In this document: positions 10,224-18,772 of the stretch, in pieces
Numbering within the stretch: position 1 is the stretch's first letter
How the letters are laid out: each line of letters opens with the position of its first letter
DNA from: Ectopseudomonas oleovorans
GTDB taxonomy: Bacteria > Pseudomonadota > Gammaproteobacteria > Pseudomonadales > Pseudomonadaceae
NCBI RefSeq assembly: GCF_003052605.1
Contig: NZ_QASO01000005.1
Span: 1-64,000, forward strand
Length of the DNA: 64,000 nucleotides
Direction of reading: 5' to 3'
Program-made: the position numbers and the translations under genes
Notes under the pieces: model-generated
The model's input: only the letters and a program-made list of their open reading frames with translations
The model's database searches: none
Told to the model about the DNA's origin: nothing

Positions 10224-11243
10224 ATGAAACTCTCCCCTCTCAATCGACGCCGCCTCGACCGTTTCAAGGCGCACAAGCGCGGCTGGTGGTCGCTGTGGCT
10301 GTTTCTCATCCTGTTCGGCCTGAGCCTCGGCGCCGAACTGATCGCCAACGACAAGCCGCTGGCTGTGCGCTACGACGGGCAGTGGTACTTCCCGGTGCTC
10401 AAGCGCTACCCGGAAACCGTGTTCGGCGGCGAATTCCCGCTGCAGGCCAACTACAAGAGCCCCTACATTCAGGACCTGATCGCGGAAAAGGACGGCAAGA
10501 TGATCTGGCCGCCGATCCCGTTCAGCTATTCGAGCATCAACTACGACCTGGAAGTGCCTGCCCCCGCGCCTCCCTCGGCGCAGAACTGGCTGGGCACCGA
10601 CGATCAGGGCCGTGACGTGCTGGCACGGGTGATCTACGGCTTTCGCATCTCGGTGCTGTTCGCCCTGACCCTGACCCTGGCCAGCTCGGTGATCGGCGTA
10701 ATCGCCGGCGCATTGCAAGGCTTCTACGGCGGCTGGGTCGACCTGCTTGGCCAGCGCTTCCTGGAAATCTGGTCGGGCCTGCCGGTGCTCTACCTGCTGA
10801 TCATCCTGGCCAGCTTCGTGCAGCCGAACTTCTGGTGGCTGCTGGGCATCATGCTGCTGTTCTCCTGGATGAGCCTGGTCGACGTGGTGCGCGCCGAGTT
10901 CCTCCGCGGGCGCAACCTGGAATACGTGCGCGCCGCGCGGGCGCTGGGCATGGGCAACGGCGCCATCATGTTCCGCCATATTCTGCCCAACGCCATGGTT
11001 TCGACCATGACCTTCATGCCCTTCATCCTCACCGGCGCCATCGGCACCCTGACCGCCCTGGACTTCCTCGGCTTCGGCCTGCCACCCGGCGCACCCTCGC
11101 TCGGTGAACTGGTCGCCCAGGGCAAGAGCAACCTGCAGGCGCCCTGGCTGGGCATCAGCGCCTTCGCCGTATTGGCGATCATGCTGAGCCTGCTGGTATT
11201 CATCGGCGAAGCCGCCCGCGATGCCTTCGACCCGAGGAAATGA
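10224..11243 (+). CDS. nppC: Peptide ABC transporter permease (NppC/YejE-like)
   Basis: This is the second permease, 339 residues, of the DppC/YejE type. The EAA-loop sequence is YVRAARALGMGNGAIMFRHIL, and QNWLGTDDQGRDVLARVIYG is the family signature before the transmembrane bundle. I chose the ATG at 10224 because GGGAGG (10211-10216) lies at a normal distance. A TTG at 10218 would be too close to that site. It begins three bases after nppB. Confidence 0.93.
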   Translation: MKLSPLNRRRLDRFKAHKRGWWSLWLFLILFGLSLGAELIANDKPLAVRYDGQWYFPVLKRYPETVFGGEFPLQANYKSPYIQDLIAEKDGKMIWPPIPFSYSSINYDLEVPAPAPPSAQNWLGTDDQGRDVLARVIYGFRISVLFALTLTLASSVIGVIAGALQGFYGGWVDLLGQRFLEIWSGLPVLYLLIILASFVQPNFWWLLGIMLLFSWMSLVDVVRAEFLRGRNLEYVRAARALGMGNGAIMFRHILPNAMVSTMTFMPFILTGAIGTLTALDFLGFGLPPGAPSLGELVAQGKSNLQAPWLGISAFAVLAIMLSLLVFIGEAARDAFDPRK

Positions 11244-11244
11244 C

Positions 11245-12858
11245 ATGAGCCAGAACGAAACCCTGTTGCAAGTGCGCGACCTGGCCGTAGAGTTCGTCAT
11301 GGGCGAGCAATGCCAGCGCGTGGTCGAAGGCGTCAGCTTCGACATTCACAAGGGCGAGACCCTGGCCCTGGTTGGCGAGAGCGGCTCGGGCAAGTCGGTC
11401 ACGGCGCACTCGATCCTGCGCCTCTTGCCCTACCCGCTCGCGCGCCACCCGCACGGCAGCATCGAGTACGCCGGCGAAGACCTGCTCAAGCTCAGCGAAG
11501 GCCGCCTGCGCGGCATTCGCGGCAACCGCATCGCCATGGTATTCCAGGAGCCCATGACCTCGCTCAACCCGCTGCACTGCATCGAAAAGCAGATCAACGA
11601 AGTGCTCGCTCTGCACAAGGGGCTGCGTGGCAAGGCCGCCAGCGCACGCACCCTCGAGCTGCTGGAGCTGGTCGGTATTCCCGAACCGAAGAAGCGCCTC
11701 AAGGCCTATCCGCACGAACTCTCCGGCGGCCAACGGCAGCGCGTGATGATCGCCATGGCCCTGGCCAATGAACCACAGCTGCTGATCGCCGACGAGCCGA
11801 CCACCGCCCTGGACGTCACCGTACAGCTGAAAATCCTCGAATTGCTCAAGGATTTGCAGGCGCGCCTGGGCATGTCGCTGCTGCTGATCAGCCACGACCT
11901 CAACCTGGTTCGCAGAATTGCCCACCGCGTATGTGTCATGCAGCGCGGTCGCATCGTCGAACAGGCGTCGTGTGAAGAATTGTTCCAGGCTCCGCAGCAT
12001 CCCTATACCCAGGAACTGCTCGGCGCCGAGCCCAGCGGCGACCCTGCGGCCAATCCTGCGGGCCAGCCGTTGCTGGAAGTGGACGACCTGCGCGTGTGGT
12101 TCCCGATCAAAAAGGGCCTGCTGCGCCGGACGGTGGATCATGTCAAAGCGGTGGACGGCATCAACTTCAGCCTGCCCCAGGGCCAGACCCTGGGCATCGT
12201 CGGCGAAAGTGGTTCCGGCAAGTCCACGCTGGGCATGGCCATTCTGCGGCTGCTCGCCAGTCGCGGTGATATCCGTTTTCAGGGCCAGCAGTTGCAGGGC
12301 CTCAGCCAGCAGGAAGTACGCCCGCTGCGGCGGCAGATGCAGGTGGTGTTTCAGGACCCCTTCGGCAGCCTGAGCCCACGCATGTCGGTGAGCCAGATCG
12401 TCGGTGAAGGTCTGCGCATTCATGGCATGGGCAACGAGGCGGAGCAGGAACAGGCGATCATCGACGCGCTTTTGGAGGTAGGGCTGGACCCGCAGACGCG
12501 GCATCGCTACCCCCACGAGTTTTCTGGCGGGCAACGGCAGCGGATTGCCATTGCCCGGGCACTGGTGTTGAAACCGGCGCTGATCCTGCTGGACGAGCCC
12601 ACTTCGGCGCTCGACCGTACGGTGCAGCGTCAGGTGGTGGAGTTGTTGCGCGGCTTGCAGGCCAAGTACAACCTGACCTATCTGTTTATCAGCCATGACC
12701 TGGCGGTAGTCAGAGCGCTGAGCCACCAGTTGATGGTGGTCAAGCAGGGCCAGGTGGTCGAACAGGGGTCTGCCGAGTCGATCTTCAGTGCACCGCAACA
12801 CCCTTATACGCAGCAGTTGCTGGAAGCCGCTTTTCTGGCCCCGGCAACGGCTCACTGA
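11245..12858 (+). CDS. nppD: Peptide ABC transporter ATP-binding protein with two ATPase domains (NppD/YejF-like)
   Basis: This 537-residue protein carries two complete ABC cassettes fused in tandem. The Walker A motifs are both GESGSGKS. The signature motifs are LSGGQRQRV and FSGGQRQRI, and the Walker B motifs are LLIADEPT and LILLDEPT. One polypeptide therefore supplies both nucleotide-binding sites, as in YejF. The start ATG at 11245 has GAGGAAA upstream and follows the nppC stop by one base. It closes the operon; fabI follows after 28 bases with its own ribosome-binding site. Confidence 0.95.
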   Translation: MSQNETLLQVRDLAVEFVMGEQCQRVVEGVSFDIHKGETLALVGESGSGKSVTAHSILRLLPYPLARHPHGSIEYAGEDLLKLSEGRLRGIRGNRIAMVFQEPMTSLNPLHCIEKQINEVLALHKGLRGKAASARTLELLELVGIPEPKKRLKAYPHELSGGQRQRVMIAMALANEPQLLIADEPTTALDVTVQLKILELLKDLQARLGMSLLLISHDLNLVRRIAHRVCVMQRGRIVEQASCEELFQAPQHPYTQELLGAEPSGDPAANPAGQPLLEVDDLRVWFPIKKGLLRRTVDHVKAVDGINFSLPQGQTLGIVGESGSGKSTLGMAILRLLASRGDIRFQGQQLQGLSQQEVRPLRRQMQVVFQDPFGSLSPRMSVSQIVGEGLRIHGMGNEAEQEQAIIDALLEVGLDPQTRHRYPHEFSGGQRQRIAIARALVLKPALILLDEPTSALDRTVQRQVVELLRGLQAKYNLTYLFISHDLAVVRALSHQLMVVKQGQVVEQGSAESIFSAPQHPYTQQLLEAAFLAPATAH

Positions 12859-12886
12859 TCCTTGAAACAGGAAGAGGAATAGCACA

Positions 12887-13681
12887 ATGGGTTTTCTAAC
12901 CGGTAAGCGCGTACTCATCGTTGGCGTTGCCAGCAAACTGTCCATCGCCTCGGGTATCGCCGCCGCCATGCACCGCGAAGGTGCCGAGCTGGCCTTCACC
13001 TACCAGAACGAGAAGCTCAAGGGCCGCGTGGAAGACTTCGCTGCCGGCTGGGGCTCCAGCGCCGACCTGTGCTTCCCTTGCGATGTAGCCAGCGACGAGG
13101 AAATCGCCGCGGTGTTCGAAGCACTGAGCAAGAAGTGGGACGGCCTAGACTGCATCGTCCACTCGGTCGGCTTCGCCCCGGGCGACCAGCTCAATGGCGA
13201 CTTCACCGACGTCACCACCCGTGAAGGCTTCAAGATCGCCCACGACATCAGCGCCTACAGTTTCATTGCTCTGGCCAAGGCCGGTCGCGAGATGATGAAA
13301 GGCCGCAACGGCAGCCTGCTCACCCTCTCCTACCTGGGCGCCGAGCGCACCATGCCCAACTACAACGTCATGGGCATGGCCAAGGCCAGTCTGGAAGCCG
13401 GCGTACGCTACCTGGCCGGCAGCCTCGGCCCGGAAGGCACTCGCGTCAACGCCATCTCTGCCGGCCCGATTCGCACCCTGGCTGCCAGCGGCATCGCCAG
13501 CTTCCGCAAGATGCTGGCCGCCAACGAGAAGCAGACTCCGCTGCGCCGTAACGTGACCATCGAGGAAGTCGGCAATGCCGGCGCCTTCCTCTGCTCCGAC
13601 CTGGCTTCGGGCATCAGCGGCGAGATCATGTACGTCGACGGCGGCTTCAACACCACCGCCATGGGCGCCATGGAAGACTGA
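12887..13681 (+). CDS. fabI: Enoyl-[acyl-carrier-protein] reductase (NADH)
   Basis: FabI reduces trans-2-enoyl-ACP in the last step of each fatty acid elongation cycle and is the triclosan target. The 264-residue protein has the SDR fold with the FabI-type nucleotide site ([16 protein letters not shown]). The active-site region is [20 protein letters not shown], with the Tyr and Lys of the Y-x6-K motif visible. [15 protein letters not shown] and [10 protein letters not shown] are strongly conserved in FabI. It follows nppD by 28 bases, so readthrough from the transporter operon is possible. Confidence 0.97.
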   Translation: MGFLTGKRVLIVGVASKLSIASGIAAAMHREGAELAFTYQNEKLKGRVEDFAAGWGSSADLCFPCDVASDEEIAAVFEALSKKWDGLDCIVHSVGFAPGDQLNGDFTDVTTREGFKIAHDISAYSFIALAKAGREMMKGRNGSLLTLSYLGAERTMPNYNVMGMAKASLEAGVRYLAGSLGPEGTRVNAISAGPIRTLAASGIASFRKMLAANEKQTPLRRNVTIEEVGNAGAFLCSDLASGISGEIMYVDGGFNTTAMGAMED

Positions 13682-13688
13682 GAAGGTC

Positions 13689-13715
13689 GCCGGACATCGC
13701 AGAGCGATGCCCGGC
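13689..13715 (+). terminator. Hairpin downstream of fabI
   Basis: A 12-base stem with a single mismatch (GCCGGACATCGC / GCGATGCCCGGC, loop AGA) begins seven bases after the fabI stop. There is no T tract, so it may be a stability hairpin or a weak terminator. Confidence 0.4.
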
Positions 13716-13757
13716 TCTGCCGCACCTCATGCACGACCCAGCCGTGCCTGAACCCAC

Positions 13758-13787
13758 ACGCCGCATATTGCTCAGCAAGTGCGGCGT
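13758..13787. terminator. Second strong hairpin between fabI and nasS
   Basis: ACGCCGCA and TGCGGCGT pair perfectly, and TTGC/GCAA extend the stem inside around a TCA loop. The downstream sequence is only mildly T-rich (TTGTCGTTG). This may be the actual end of the fabI transcript. Confidence 0.4.
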
Positions 13788-13887
13788 TGTCGTTGCTGGC
13801 TTTTGTCAGCATTCAGCTACCCGAACCGAAACGCCACCACTACTCGGGACGCTGAACGCCTCATCCAACAGTGCATACTCTGCGCAC

Positions 13888-13902
13888 TGGCATATGCCTT
13901 GC
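13888..13902 (+). promoter_or_regulatory. Sigma-54 (-24/-12) promoter of nasST
   Basis: TGGCATATGCCTTGC matches the RpoN consensus: GG at 13889-13890, GC at 13901-13902, and exactly ten bases between them. It lies 180 bases before nasS in the correct orientation. Nitrogen-assimilation genes are classical RpoN/NtrC targets. I found no convincing NtrC enhancer site upstream; GCACG-N7-CGTGC at 13731-13747 is palindromic but has the wrong spacing. Confidence 0.6.
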
Positions 13903-13947
13903 TTTCTCTACGTGCAGTGAGCCTCTCCGACGACGGACAAGGCCCGA

Positions 13948-13963
13948 ACGACAACGGCGTCGT
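13948..13963 (+). promoter_or_regulatory. Candidate NasT (ANTAR) binding hairpin in the nasS leader
   Basis: ACGAC (13948-13952) pairs with GTCGT (13959-13963) around the six-base loop AACGGC. Published ANTAR target RNAs have hexaloops with A at position 1 and G at position 4, which this loop has. Its loop and 3' arm are also the 5' arm of the downstream terminator, so the two structures exclude each other. The expected upstream partner hairpin is weak: TCC-GACGAC-GGA at 13925-13936 has G, not A, at loop position 1. Confidence 0.5.
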
Positions 13964-14010
13964 ATCCGAACTCGGCCCTTTACGGCGGTGATCGGTACGA
14001 CGCCTTTTTT
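13956..14010 (+). terminator. Leader terminator (attenuator) upstream of nasS
   Basis: GGCGTCGTATCCGA (13956-13969) pairs with TCGGTACGACGCC (13992-14004) with one bulge, followed directly by six T residues. It lies after the sigma-54-like promoter and 72 bases before nasS, so it would stop transcription before the gene unless antiterminated. It could instead end a transcript coming from the left. Confidence 0.65.
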
Positions 14011-14082
14011 GTGGGCCACCCGCACAGCCCTGCAAACCTCAGCCGGCGGCTCGGAACCTAATGCGTGGATGAAGGAAGTGAC

Positions 14083-15294
14083 ATGAGCGAACAGCATATC
14101 CCTCGCGGCGACACCCTGGCCTGGGTCGGCGGCAGCGATGCACCGGAAAAGAGCGTGCTGAACATCGGTTTCATGGCCCTGAGCGATTCCGCCTCGGTGA
14201 TAGTCGCGGCCACCCAGGGCTTTGCCGAAAAATATGGGCTGAGCCTCAAACTGCAGCGCCAGGCCTCCTGGGCCGGCCTGCGCGACCGCCTGCTCAGCGG
14301 CGAGCTGGACGCCGCCCACAGCCTGTACGGTTTGATCTACGGCGTGCAGCTCGGCCTCGGTGGCGCCGCGGCCACCGACATGGCGGTGCTCATGGGGCTG
14401 AACCAGAACGGCCAGAGCATCAACCTGTCGCACACGCTGCAAAGCGCCGGCGTGACCAGCGGTGAAGCACTGCACCAGCATGTGCACCAAAACAAAGCGC
14501 GACTGACCTTCGCTCAGACCTTCCCCACCGGCACCCATGCCATGTGGCTTTACTACTGGCTGGCCAGCCAGGGCATCCATCCGCTGCGCGACGTGGACAG
14601 CGTGGTGGTGCCACCGCCGCAGATGATCGAACACCTGGAGGCCAAGCGCATCGACGGCTTCTGCGTCGGCGAACCCTGGACCGCCAAGGCCGTCGATGAA
14701 CAACTCGGCTGTACCGTCACCACCATTCAGGCGATCTGGCCGGATCACCCGGAAAAGGTGCTGGGCTGTACCCGCGCCTTCGCCGAGCAGAACCCCAATA
14801 CCGCCCGAGCCCTGATCATGGCGGTGCTCGACGCTGCACGCTTCATCGATGAGAGCGAAGAAAACAAACGCAGCACCGCCCTGCTGCTCAGCGGTAGCGA
14901 ATACGTCAACGCGCCGGTCTCGGCGATCACCCCGCGTTTTCTCGGCCAGTATCAGGACGGCCTCGGCCATGCCTGGCAGGACGAGCATCCGCTGCGCTTT
15001 CATGCCGGCGGGCTGGTCAACCAGCCCTACCTGTCCGATGCCATGTGGTTCATGACCCAATTCCGCCGTTGGGGCCTGCTACGCAAAGACCCCGACTACC
15101 TGGGCGTGGCCCGCCAGGTGCAGCAACTGGCCCTGTACCGCGAAGCCGCTACGGCGTTGGGAATTGCCGTGCCGGGCGAGATGCGCAGCTCCATCCTGCA
15201 GGACGGCACCAGCTGGGACGGCAGCGCCCCTGCCGCGTACGCGCGCAGCTTCCGCCTCCATGCCCTGGCCGACAGCCCGGCTGTCGCCCTGTAA
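14083..15294 (+). CDS. nasS: NasS-like nitrate/nitrite-sensing regulator (NrtA/CmpA fold)
   Basis: This 403-residue protein has the fold of the nitrate-binding proteins NrtA/CmpA (LNIGFMALSDSASVIVAATQGFAEKYGL near the N terminus). It has no signal peptide, as expected for the cytoplasmic sensor NasS. In characterised systems NasS holds the antiterminator NasT inactive until nitrate or nitrite binds. The start ATG at 14083 has GAAGGAAG upstream. nasT follows after 18 bases, which supports the assignment. The nitrate transporter and reductase genes usually controlled by NasST are not in this window. Confidence 0.9.
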   Translation: MSEQHIPRGDTLAWVGGSDAPEKSVLNIGFMALSDSASVIVAATQGFAEKYGLSLKLQRQASWAGLRDRLLSGELDAAHSLYGLIYGVQLGLGGAAATDMAVLMGLNQNGQSINLSHTLQSAGVTSGEALHQHVHQNKARLTFAQTFPTGTHAMWLYYWLASQGIHPLRDVDSVVVPPPQMIEHLEAKRIDGFCVGEPWTAKAVDEQLGCTVTTIQAIWPDHPEKVLGCTRAFAEQNPNTARALIMAVLDAARFIDESEENKRSTALLLSGSEYVNAPVSAITPRFLGQYQDGLGHAWQDEHPLRFHAGGLVNQPYLSDAMWFMTQFRRWGLLRKDPDYLGVARQVQQLALYREAATALGIAVPGEMRSSILQDGTSWDGSAPAAYARSFRLHALADSPAVAL

Positions 15295-15312
15295 CCGCCG
15301 GGAGAACCATCG

Positions 15313-15891
15313 ATGCTGCGTATCCTTCTGATCAACGACACCCCGAAGAAGGTCGGCCGCCTCAAGAGCGCGCTGATCGAGGCCGGATTCGAGGTCATCG
15401 ACGAATCCGGGCTGACCATCGACCTGCCGGAGCGGGTCGAGGCCGTGCGCCCCGACGTTATCCTGATCGACACCGAGTCCCCTGGCCGCGACGTGATGGA
15501 ACAGGTGGTACTGGTCAGCCGTGACCAACCGCGTCCAATCGTCATGTTCACCGACGAACACAACCCCAGCGTGATGCGCCAGGCGATCCAGAGTGGCGTC
15601 AGCGCCTACATTGTCGAAGGCATCCATGCCCAGCGCCTGCAACCCATCCTCGACGTCGCCATGGCCCGCTTCGAGAGCGATCAGGCATTGCGTGCCCAGC
15701 TCCAGGCACGCGATGCCCAACTGGCCGAGCGCAAGCGCGTCGAACAGGCCAAGGGCCTGCTGATGAAGATGAAGAGCTGCAACGAGGAAGAGGCCTATAC
15801 GCTGATGCGCCGGCAGGCCATGAGTCGCCAGCAGAAGCTGATTCAGGTGGCCGAACAGATCATCGCCATGCACGACATGCTCGGCGGTTGA
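15313..15891 (+). CDS. nasT: NasT, ANTAR-domain transcription antiterminator
   Basis: This 192-residue two-domain protein has an N-terminal receiver-like domain (LRILLINDTPKKVGRLKSAL; an Asp is present in DVILIDTESPG). The C-terminal ANTAR RNA-binding domain starts near residue 130 (AERKRVEQAKGLLMKMKSCNEEEAYTLMRR). ANTAR proteins bind paired hexaloop hairpins in leader RNA and prevent termination. It is paired with nasS, and a matching hairpin and terminator lie upstream of nasS, which suggests autoregulation. Confidence 0.93.
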   Translation: MLRILLINDTPKKVGRLKSALIEAGFEVIDESGLTIDLPERVEAVRPDVILIDTESPGRDVMEQVVLVSRDQPRPIVMFTDEHNPSVMRQAIQSGVSAYIVEGIHAQRLQPILDVAMARFESDQALRAQLQARDAQLAERKRVEQAKGLLMKMKSCNEEEAYTLMRRQAMSRQQKLIQVAEQIIAMHDMLGG

Positions 15892-16020
15892 CTGTTGCGC
15901 TACGCCGCTCGCTGGCTGTGCTGGACAGCGAGACGGCGGCGCGCGTATCTTCGCCGCAGGCTGCAGCAGTGGCCAACGTCGCTCGGACGGTTCCGGGCGC
16001 TTACGTACTTCGAGGAAATC

Positions 16021-17250
16021 ATGGCTGATAACGCCAAGCGCCGCTTTGCGCGCATCGATCGTCTGCCCCCCTACGTCTTCAACATCACCGCCGAACTGAA
16101 GATGGCTGCACGCCGTCGCGGCGAGGACATCATCGACTTCTCCATGGGCAACCCCGACGGTGCGACTCCGCCGCACATCGTCGAGAAGCTGGTGCAGGTC
16201 GCCCAGCGTGAAGATACCCACGGTTACTCCACTTCCCGCGGTATTCCGCGCCTGCGCCGCGCCATCTCGCGCTGGTACAAGGATCGCTACGAGGTGGAGA
16301 TCGACCCGGAAAGCGAAGCCATCGTCACCATCGGCTCCAAGGAAGGCCTGGCGCACCTGATGCTCGCCACCCTGGACCATGGCGACACGGTGCTGGTACC
16401 CAACCCCAGTTACCCGATCCATATCTACGGCGCGGTGATCGCTGGCGCCCAGGTGCGTTCCGTGCCGCTGGTGCCGGGCGTGGATTTCTTCGCCGAGCTG
16501 GAACGCGCCATTCGCGAATCGATTCCCAAGCCGAAGATGATGATTCTCGGCTTCCCCTCCAACCCCACCGCACAGTGCGTGGAGCTGGACTTCTTCGAGC
16601 GCGTGGTAACCCTGGCCAAGCAGTACGACGTACTGGTGATTCACGACCTGGCCTACGCCGACATCGTTTATGACGGTTGGAAGGCGCCTTCGATCATGCA
16701 GGTACCCGGCGCCAAGGACATCGCGGTGGAGTTCTTCACCCTGTCCAAGAGCTACAACATGGCCGGCTGGCGCATCGGTTTCATGGTCGGCAACCCGGAG
16801 CTGGTCAGCGCCCTGGCGCGGATCAAGAGCTACCACGACTATGGCACCTTCACCCCGCTACAGGTGGCGGCCATCGCTGCACTGGAAGGCGACCAGCAGT
16901 GCGTTCGCGATATCGCCGAACAGTATCGTCAGCGGCGTAACCTGCTGGTCAAGGGCCTGCACGAGATCGGCTGGATGGTGGAAAAGCCCAAGGCTTCCAT
17001 GTACATCTGGGCCAAGATTCCCGACGCCTACGCGCACCTGGGCTCGCTGGAGTTCGCCAAGAAACTGCTGGCCGAAGCCAAGGTCTGCGTCTCGCCTGGA
17101 TTGGGTTTTGGCGACTATGGCGACGACCATGTGCGCTTCGCCCTGATCGAGAACCAGGACCGCAGCCGTCAGGCGCTGCGCGGCATCAAGGCGATGTTCC
17201 GCGCCGACGGGTTGCTGCCAGGCAAGCCGGCCAAGGCAGAGACCGAGTAA
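16021..17250 (+). CDS. alaC: Alanine transaminase, PLP-dependent (AlaC)
   Basis: This 409-residue fold-type I aminotransferase is very close to E. coli AlaC (YfdZ), with the N-terminal block [17 protein letters not shown]. AlaC makes alanine from pyruvate and glutamate. The PLP-binding lysine is in [15 protein letters not shown]. The start ATG at 16021 has GAGGAAA upstream; earlier in-frame codons lack a ribosome-binding site. It is 129 bases after nasT on the same strand and ends in a clear terminator. Confidence 0.93.
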   Translation: MADNAKRRFARIDRLPPYVFNITAELKMAARRRGEDIIDFSMGNPDGATPPHIVEKLVQVAQREDTHGYSTSRGIPRLRRAISRWYKDRYEVEIDPESEAIVTIGSKEGLAHLMLATLDHGDTVLVPNPSYPIHIYGAVIAGAQVRSVPLVPGVDFFAELERAIRESIPKPKMMILGFPSNPTAQCVELDFFERVVTLAKQYDVLVIHDLAYADIVYDGWKAPSIMQVPGAKDIAVEFFTLSKSYNMAGWRIGFMVGNPELVSALARIKSYHDYGTFTPLQVAAIAALEGDQQCVRDIAEQYRQRRNLLVKGLHEIGWMVEKPKASMYIWAKIPDAYAHLGSLEFAKKLLAEAKVCVSPGLGFGDYGDDHVRFALIENQDRSRQALRGIKAMFRADGLLPGKPAKAETE

Positions 17251-17256
17251 GCATTG

Positions 17257-17280
17257 AAGGGCGCCGTGAGGCGCCCTTTC
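17257..17280 (+). terminator. Rho-independent terminator after alaC
   Basis: AAGGGCGCC and GGCGCCCTT form a perfect stem around GTGA and end in TTTC, seven bases after the alaC stop codon. Confidence 0.8.
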
Positions 17281-17412
17281 TACGTGGGCATGGAAACCGA
17301 CAAGTTCTGCGACAATTCAGGACGTTACGCACGCCAAGCGATAGTTTCGAGCAATTGCCCGACAGAGTGAGCGCCCGTACACTGCGCGCCCCTTCCCTGA
17401 CGGTTCTCCCCA

Positions 17413-18135
17413 ATGCTCTACGTCTTGCGCATACTGCTGATGGGCGTGCATTTCATCCTGGCCGGCCTGCTCGGCCTGCTGCTCGGCCTGTGCCGCCCGT
17501 TCAACCCCGACAACAGCCGCCTCTGCGCGCGTTTTTATTCGCTGCCCGCCCTATGCCTGCTGCGCCTGAAGCTGAAGACTGACGTACGCCCGCTTTTAGA
17601 ACACCAGCGCTCCTGCGTGATCATCGCCAACCACCAGTCCAACTTCGACCTCTACGTGCTTGGCCGCGTGGTACCGGAACGCACCGTGAGCATCGGCAAG
17701 AAGAGCCTCAAGTGGGTGCCATTCTTCGGTCAGCTCTACTGGCTGGCCGGTAACGTGCTGATCGATCGCAGCAATGCCGTAGCCGCCAAGCGCGCAATGC
17801 TGACCACCACCGAAACCCTGCGCAATCGCGACACTTCGATCTGGGTCTTCCCGGAAGGCACGCGCAACCTTGGCCGAGGCCTGCTGCCGTTCAAGAAAGG
17901 CGCGTTTCAGATGGCGATCACGGCCGGTGTTCCGATCATCCCGGTGTGCGTGAGCAACTACAGCAAAGCCATGCGCCTGAATCGCTGGAACAGCGGCCGC
18001 ATCCTGATTCGCTCGCTGCCGGCAATCCCTACTGCCGGCCTGAGCCTGGACGACATGCCCGCGCTGATGGAGCGTTGTCAGCAGGCCATGAGCGAATGTA
18101 TCAGCAGCATGGACAAGGAACTGGCGTCCGCGTGA
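17413..18135 (+). CDS. plsC: 1-acyl-sn-glycerol-3-phosphate acyltransferase
   Basis: The enzyme acylates lysophosphatidic acid to phosphatidic acid at the inner membrane. The 240-residue protein has an N-terminal hydrophobic anchor, the catalytic H-x4-D motif in NHQSNFD and the acceptor-binding motif FPEGTRN. It is read alone after the alaC terminator. Pseudomonas encodes several PlsC paralogues, so the exact acyl preference is not known. Confidence 0.93.
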   Translation: MLYVLRILLMGVHFILAGLLGLLLGLCRPFNPDNSRLCARFYSLPALCLLRLKLKTDVRPLLEHQRSCVIIANHQSNFDLYVLGRVVPERTVSIGKKSLKWVPFFGQLYWLAGNVLIDRSNAVAAKRAMLTTTETLRNRDTSIWVFPEGTRNLGRGLLPFKKGAFQMAITAGVPIIPVCVSNYSKAMRLNRWNSGRILIRSLPAIPTAGLSLDDMPALMERCQQAMSECISSMDKELASA

Positions 18136-18281
18136 GGTATAACGCGGGATGCCGGAGCGAGCAGGCAACTCGCGCCTGCTATCAAATCCATCGATAGTTA
18201 CTCTGCAGAGCATCCATTATTCAATCGAAATGACTTCGACGATTCTGTGCCCACACCCACTCCTGACCTGGAGCACAGAAC

Positions 18282-18476
18282 ATGTCCCGCCTCTCTCAAG
18301 CCGCCCGCAACGGCGCTCTCGCTGCCATCGGCCTGTACCTGATCAGCACCTCGACGGTGCTGGTCGTGAGTTACGCCGCCGTCCAGCCAAGCACTCCAAC
18401 CATAGAACAACCAGGCCCGCTGCAGAGCCTGATCACTCATTTGCCCGCCCTGCTCGGCGCGCGCTCGCAAGGTTGA
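18282..18476 (+). CDS. Small hypothetical membrane protein
   Basis: This 64-residue protein has one hydrophobic segment near residues 11-33 (LAAIGLYLISTSTVLVVSYAA) and a Pro-rich tail. GGAG lies eight bases before the ATG. I do not recognise a family. It is followed ten bases later by another small exported or membrane protein on the same strand, and the pair ends in a strong terminator, which argues that both are real. Confidence 0.6.
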   Translation: MSRLSQAARNGALAAIGLYLISTSTVLVVSYAAVQPSTPTIEQPGPLQSLITHLPALLGARSQG

Positions 18477-18486
18477 GTGAACGGCC

Positions 18487-18729
18487 ATGATCAAAAATCA
18501 CCGCACCCGCCTGCTGGTGCTCGCCAGCCTGTCGCTGCTGACCACCTTGCTGGCCCTCAGTGGCATCGGCAAAGGCTCGGCTGGCGCCGTGGCGCGCAAC
18601 ATCGAATGCAGCCACAAACTGGCTCATCACCTGGACCTGGCCGAAAGCCTCAAGCGGCAGCGCAGCAGCCCGCCACCGAACAGAAGCGAACGGCTCTCGC
18701 CTTACTTCGTGCTCACTCAGCAGACATGA
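18487..18729 (+). CDS. Small hypothetical protein with N-terminal signal or anchor
   Basis: This 80-residue protein starts with basic residues and a hydrophobic stretch (LLVLASLSLLTTLLALSG), then has a polar tail. It follows the previous small gene by ten bases, and its stop codon sits at the start of a terminator. The ribosome-binding site is weak. I recognise no family. Confidence 0.55.
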   Translation: MIKNHRTRLLVLASLSLLTTLLALSGIGKGSAGAVARNIECSHKLAHHLDLAESLKRQRSSPPPNRSERLSPYFVLTQQT

Positions 18730-18758
18730 AAAAGCCCGGATGACCGGGCTTTTTCATG
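18727..18758. terminator. Bidirectional terminator
   Basis: AAAAAGCCCGG and CCGGGCTTTTT form an 11-bp perfect stem around ATGA, with A and T tracts on both sides. It can serve both the small-protein pair and the convergent amidotransferase gene. Confidence 0.88.
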
Positions 18759-18772
18759 TCTCGATATCAGAC

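Noticed and set aside
11200..12999. 599-codon frame on the minus strand opposite nppD
   Set aside because: The plus-strand frame has two complete ABC ATPase domains; the antisense frame is a shadow.
13731..13747. NtrC enhancer site upstream of nasS
   Set aside because: GCACG-N7-CGTGC is palindromic, but the GCAC to GTGC distance is nine bases rather than seven as in the NtrC consensus.
13729..13920. 63-codon frame between fabI and nasS
   Set aside because: It crosses the sigma-54-like promoter and a hairpin and has no domain or good start site.
15079..16836. 585-codon minus-strand frame opposite nasT and alaC
   Set aside because: Spans the nasS end, nasT and the alaC start, all with clear motifs on the plus strand.
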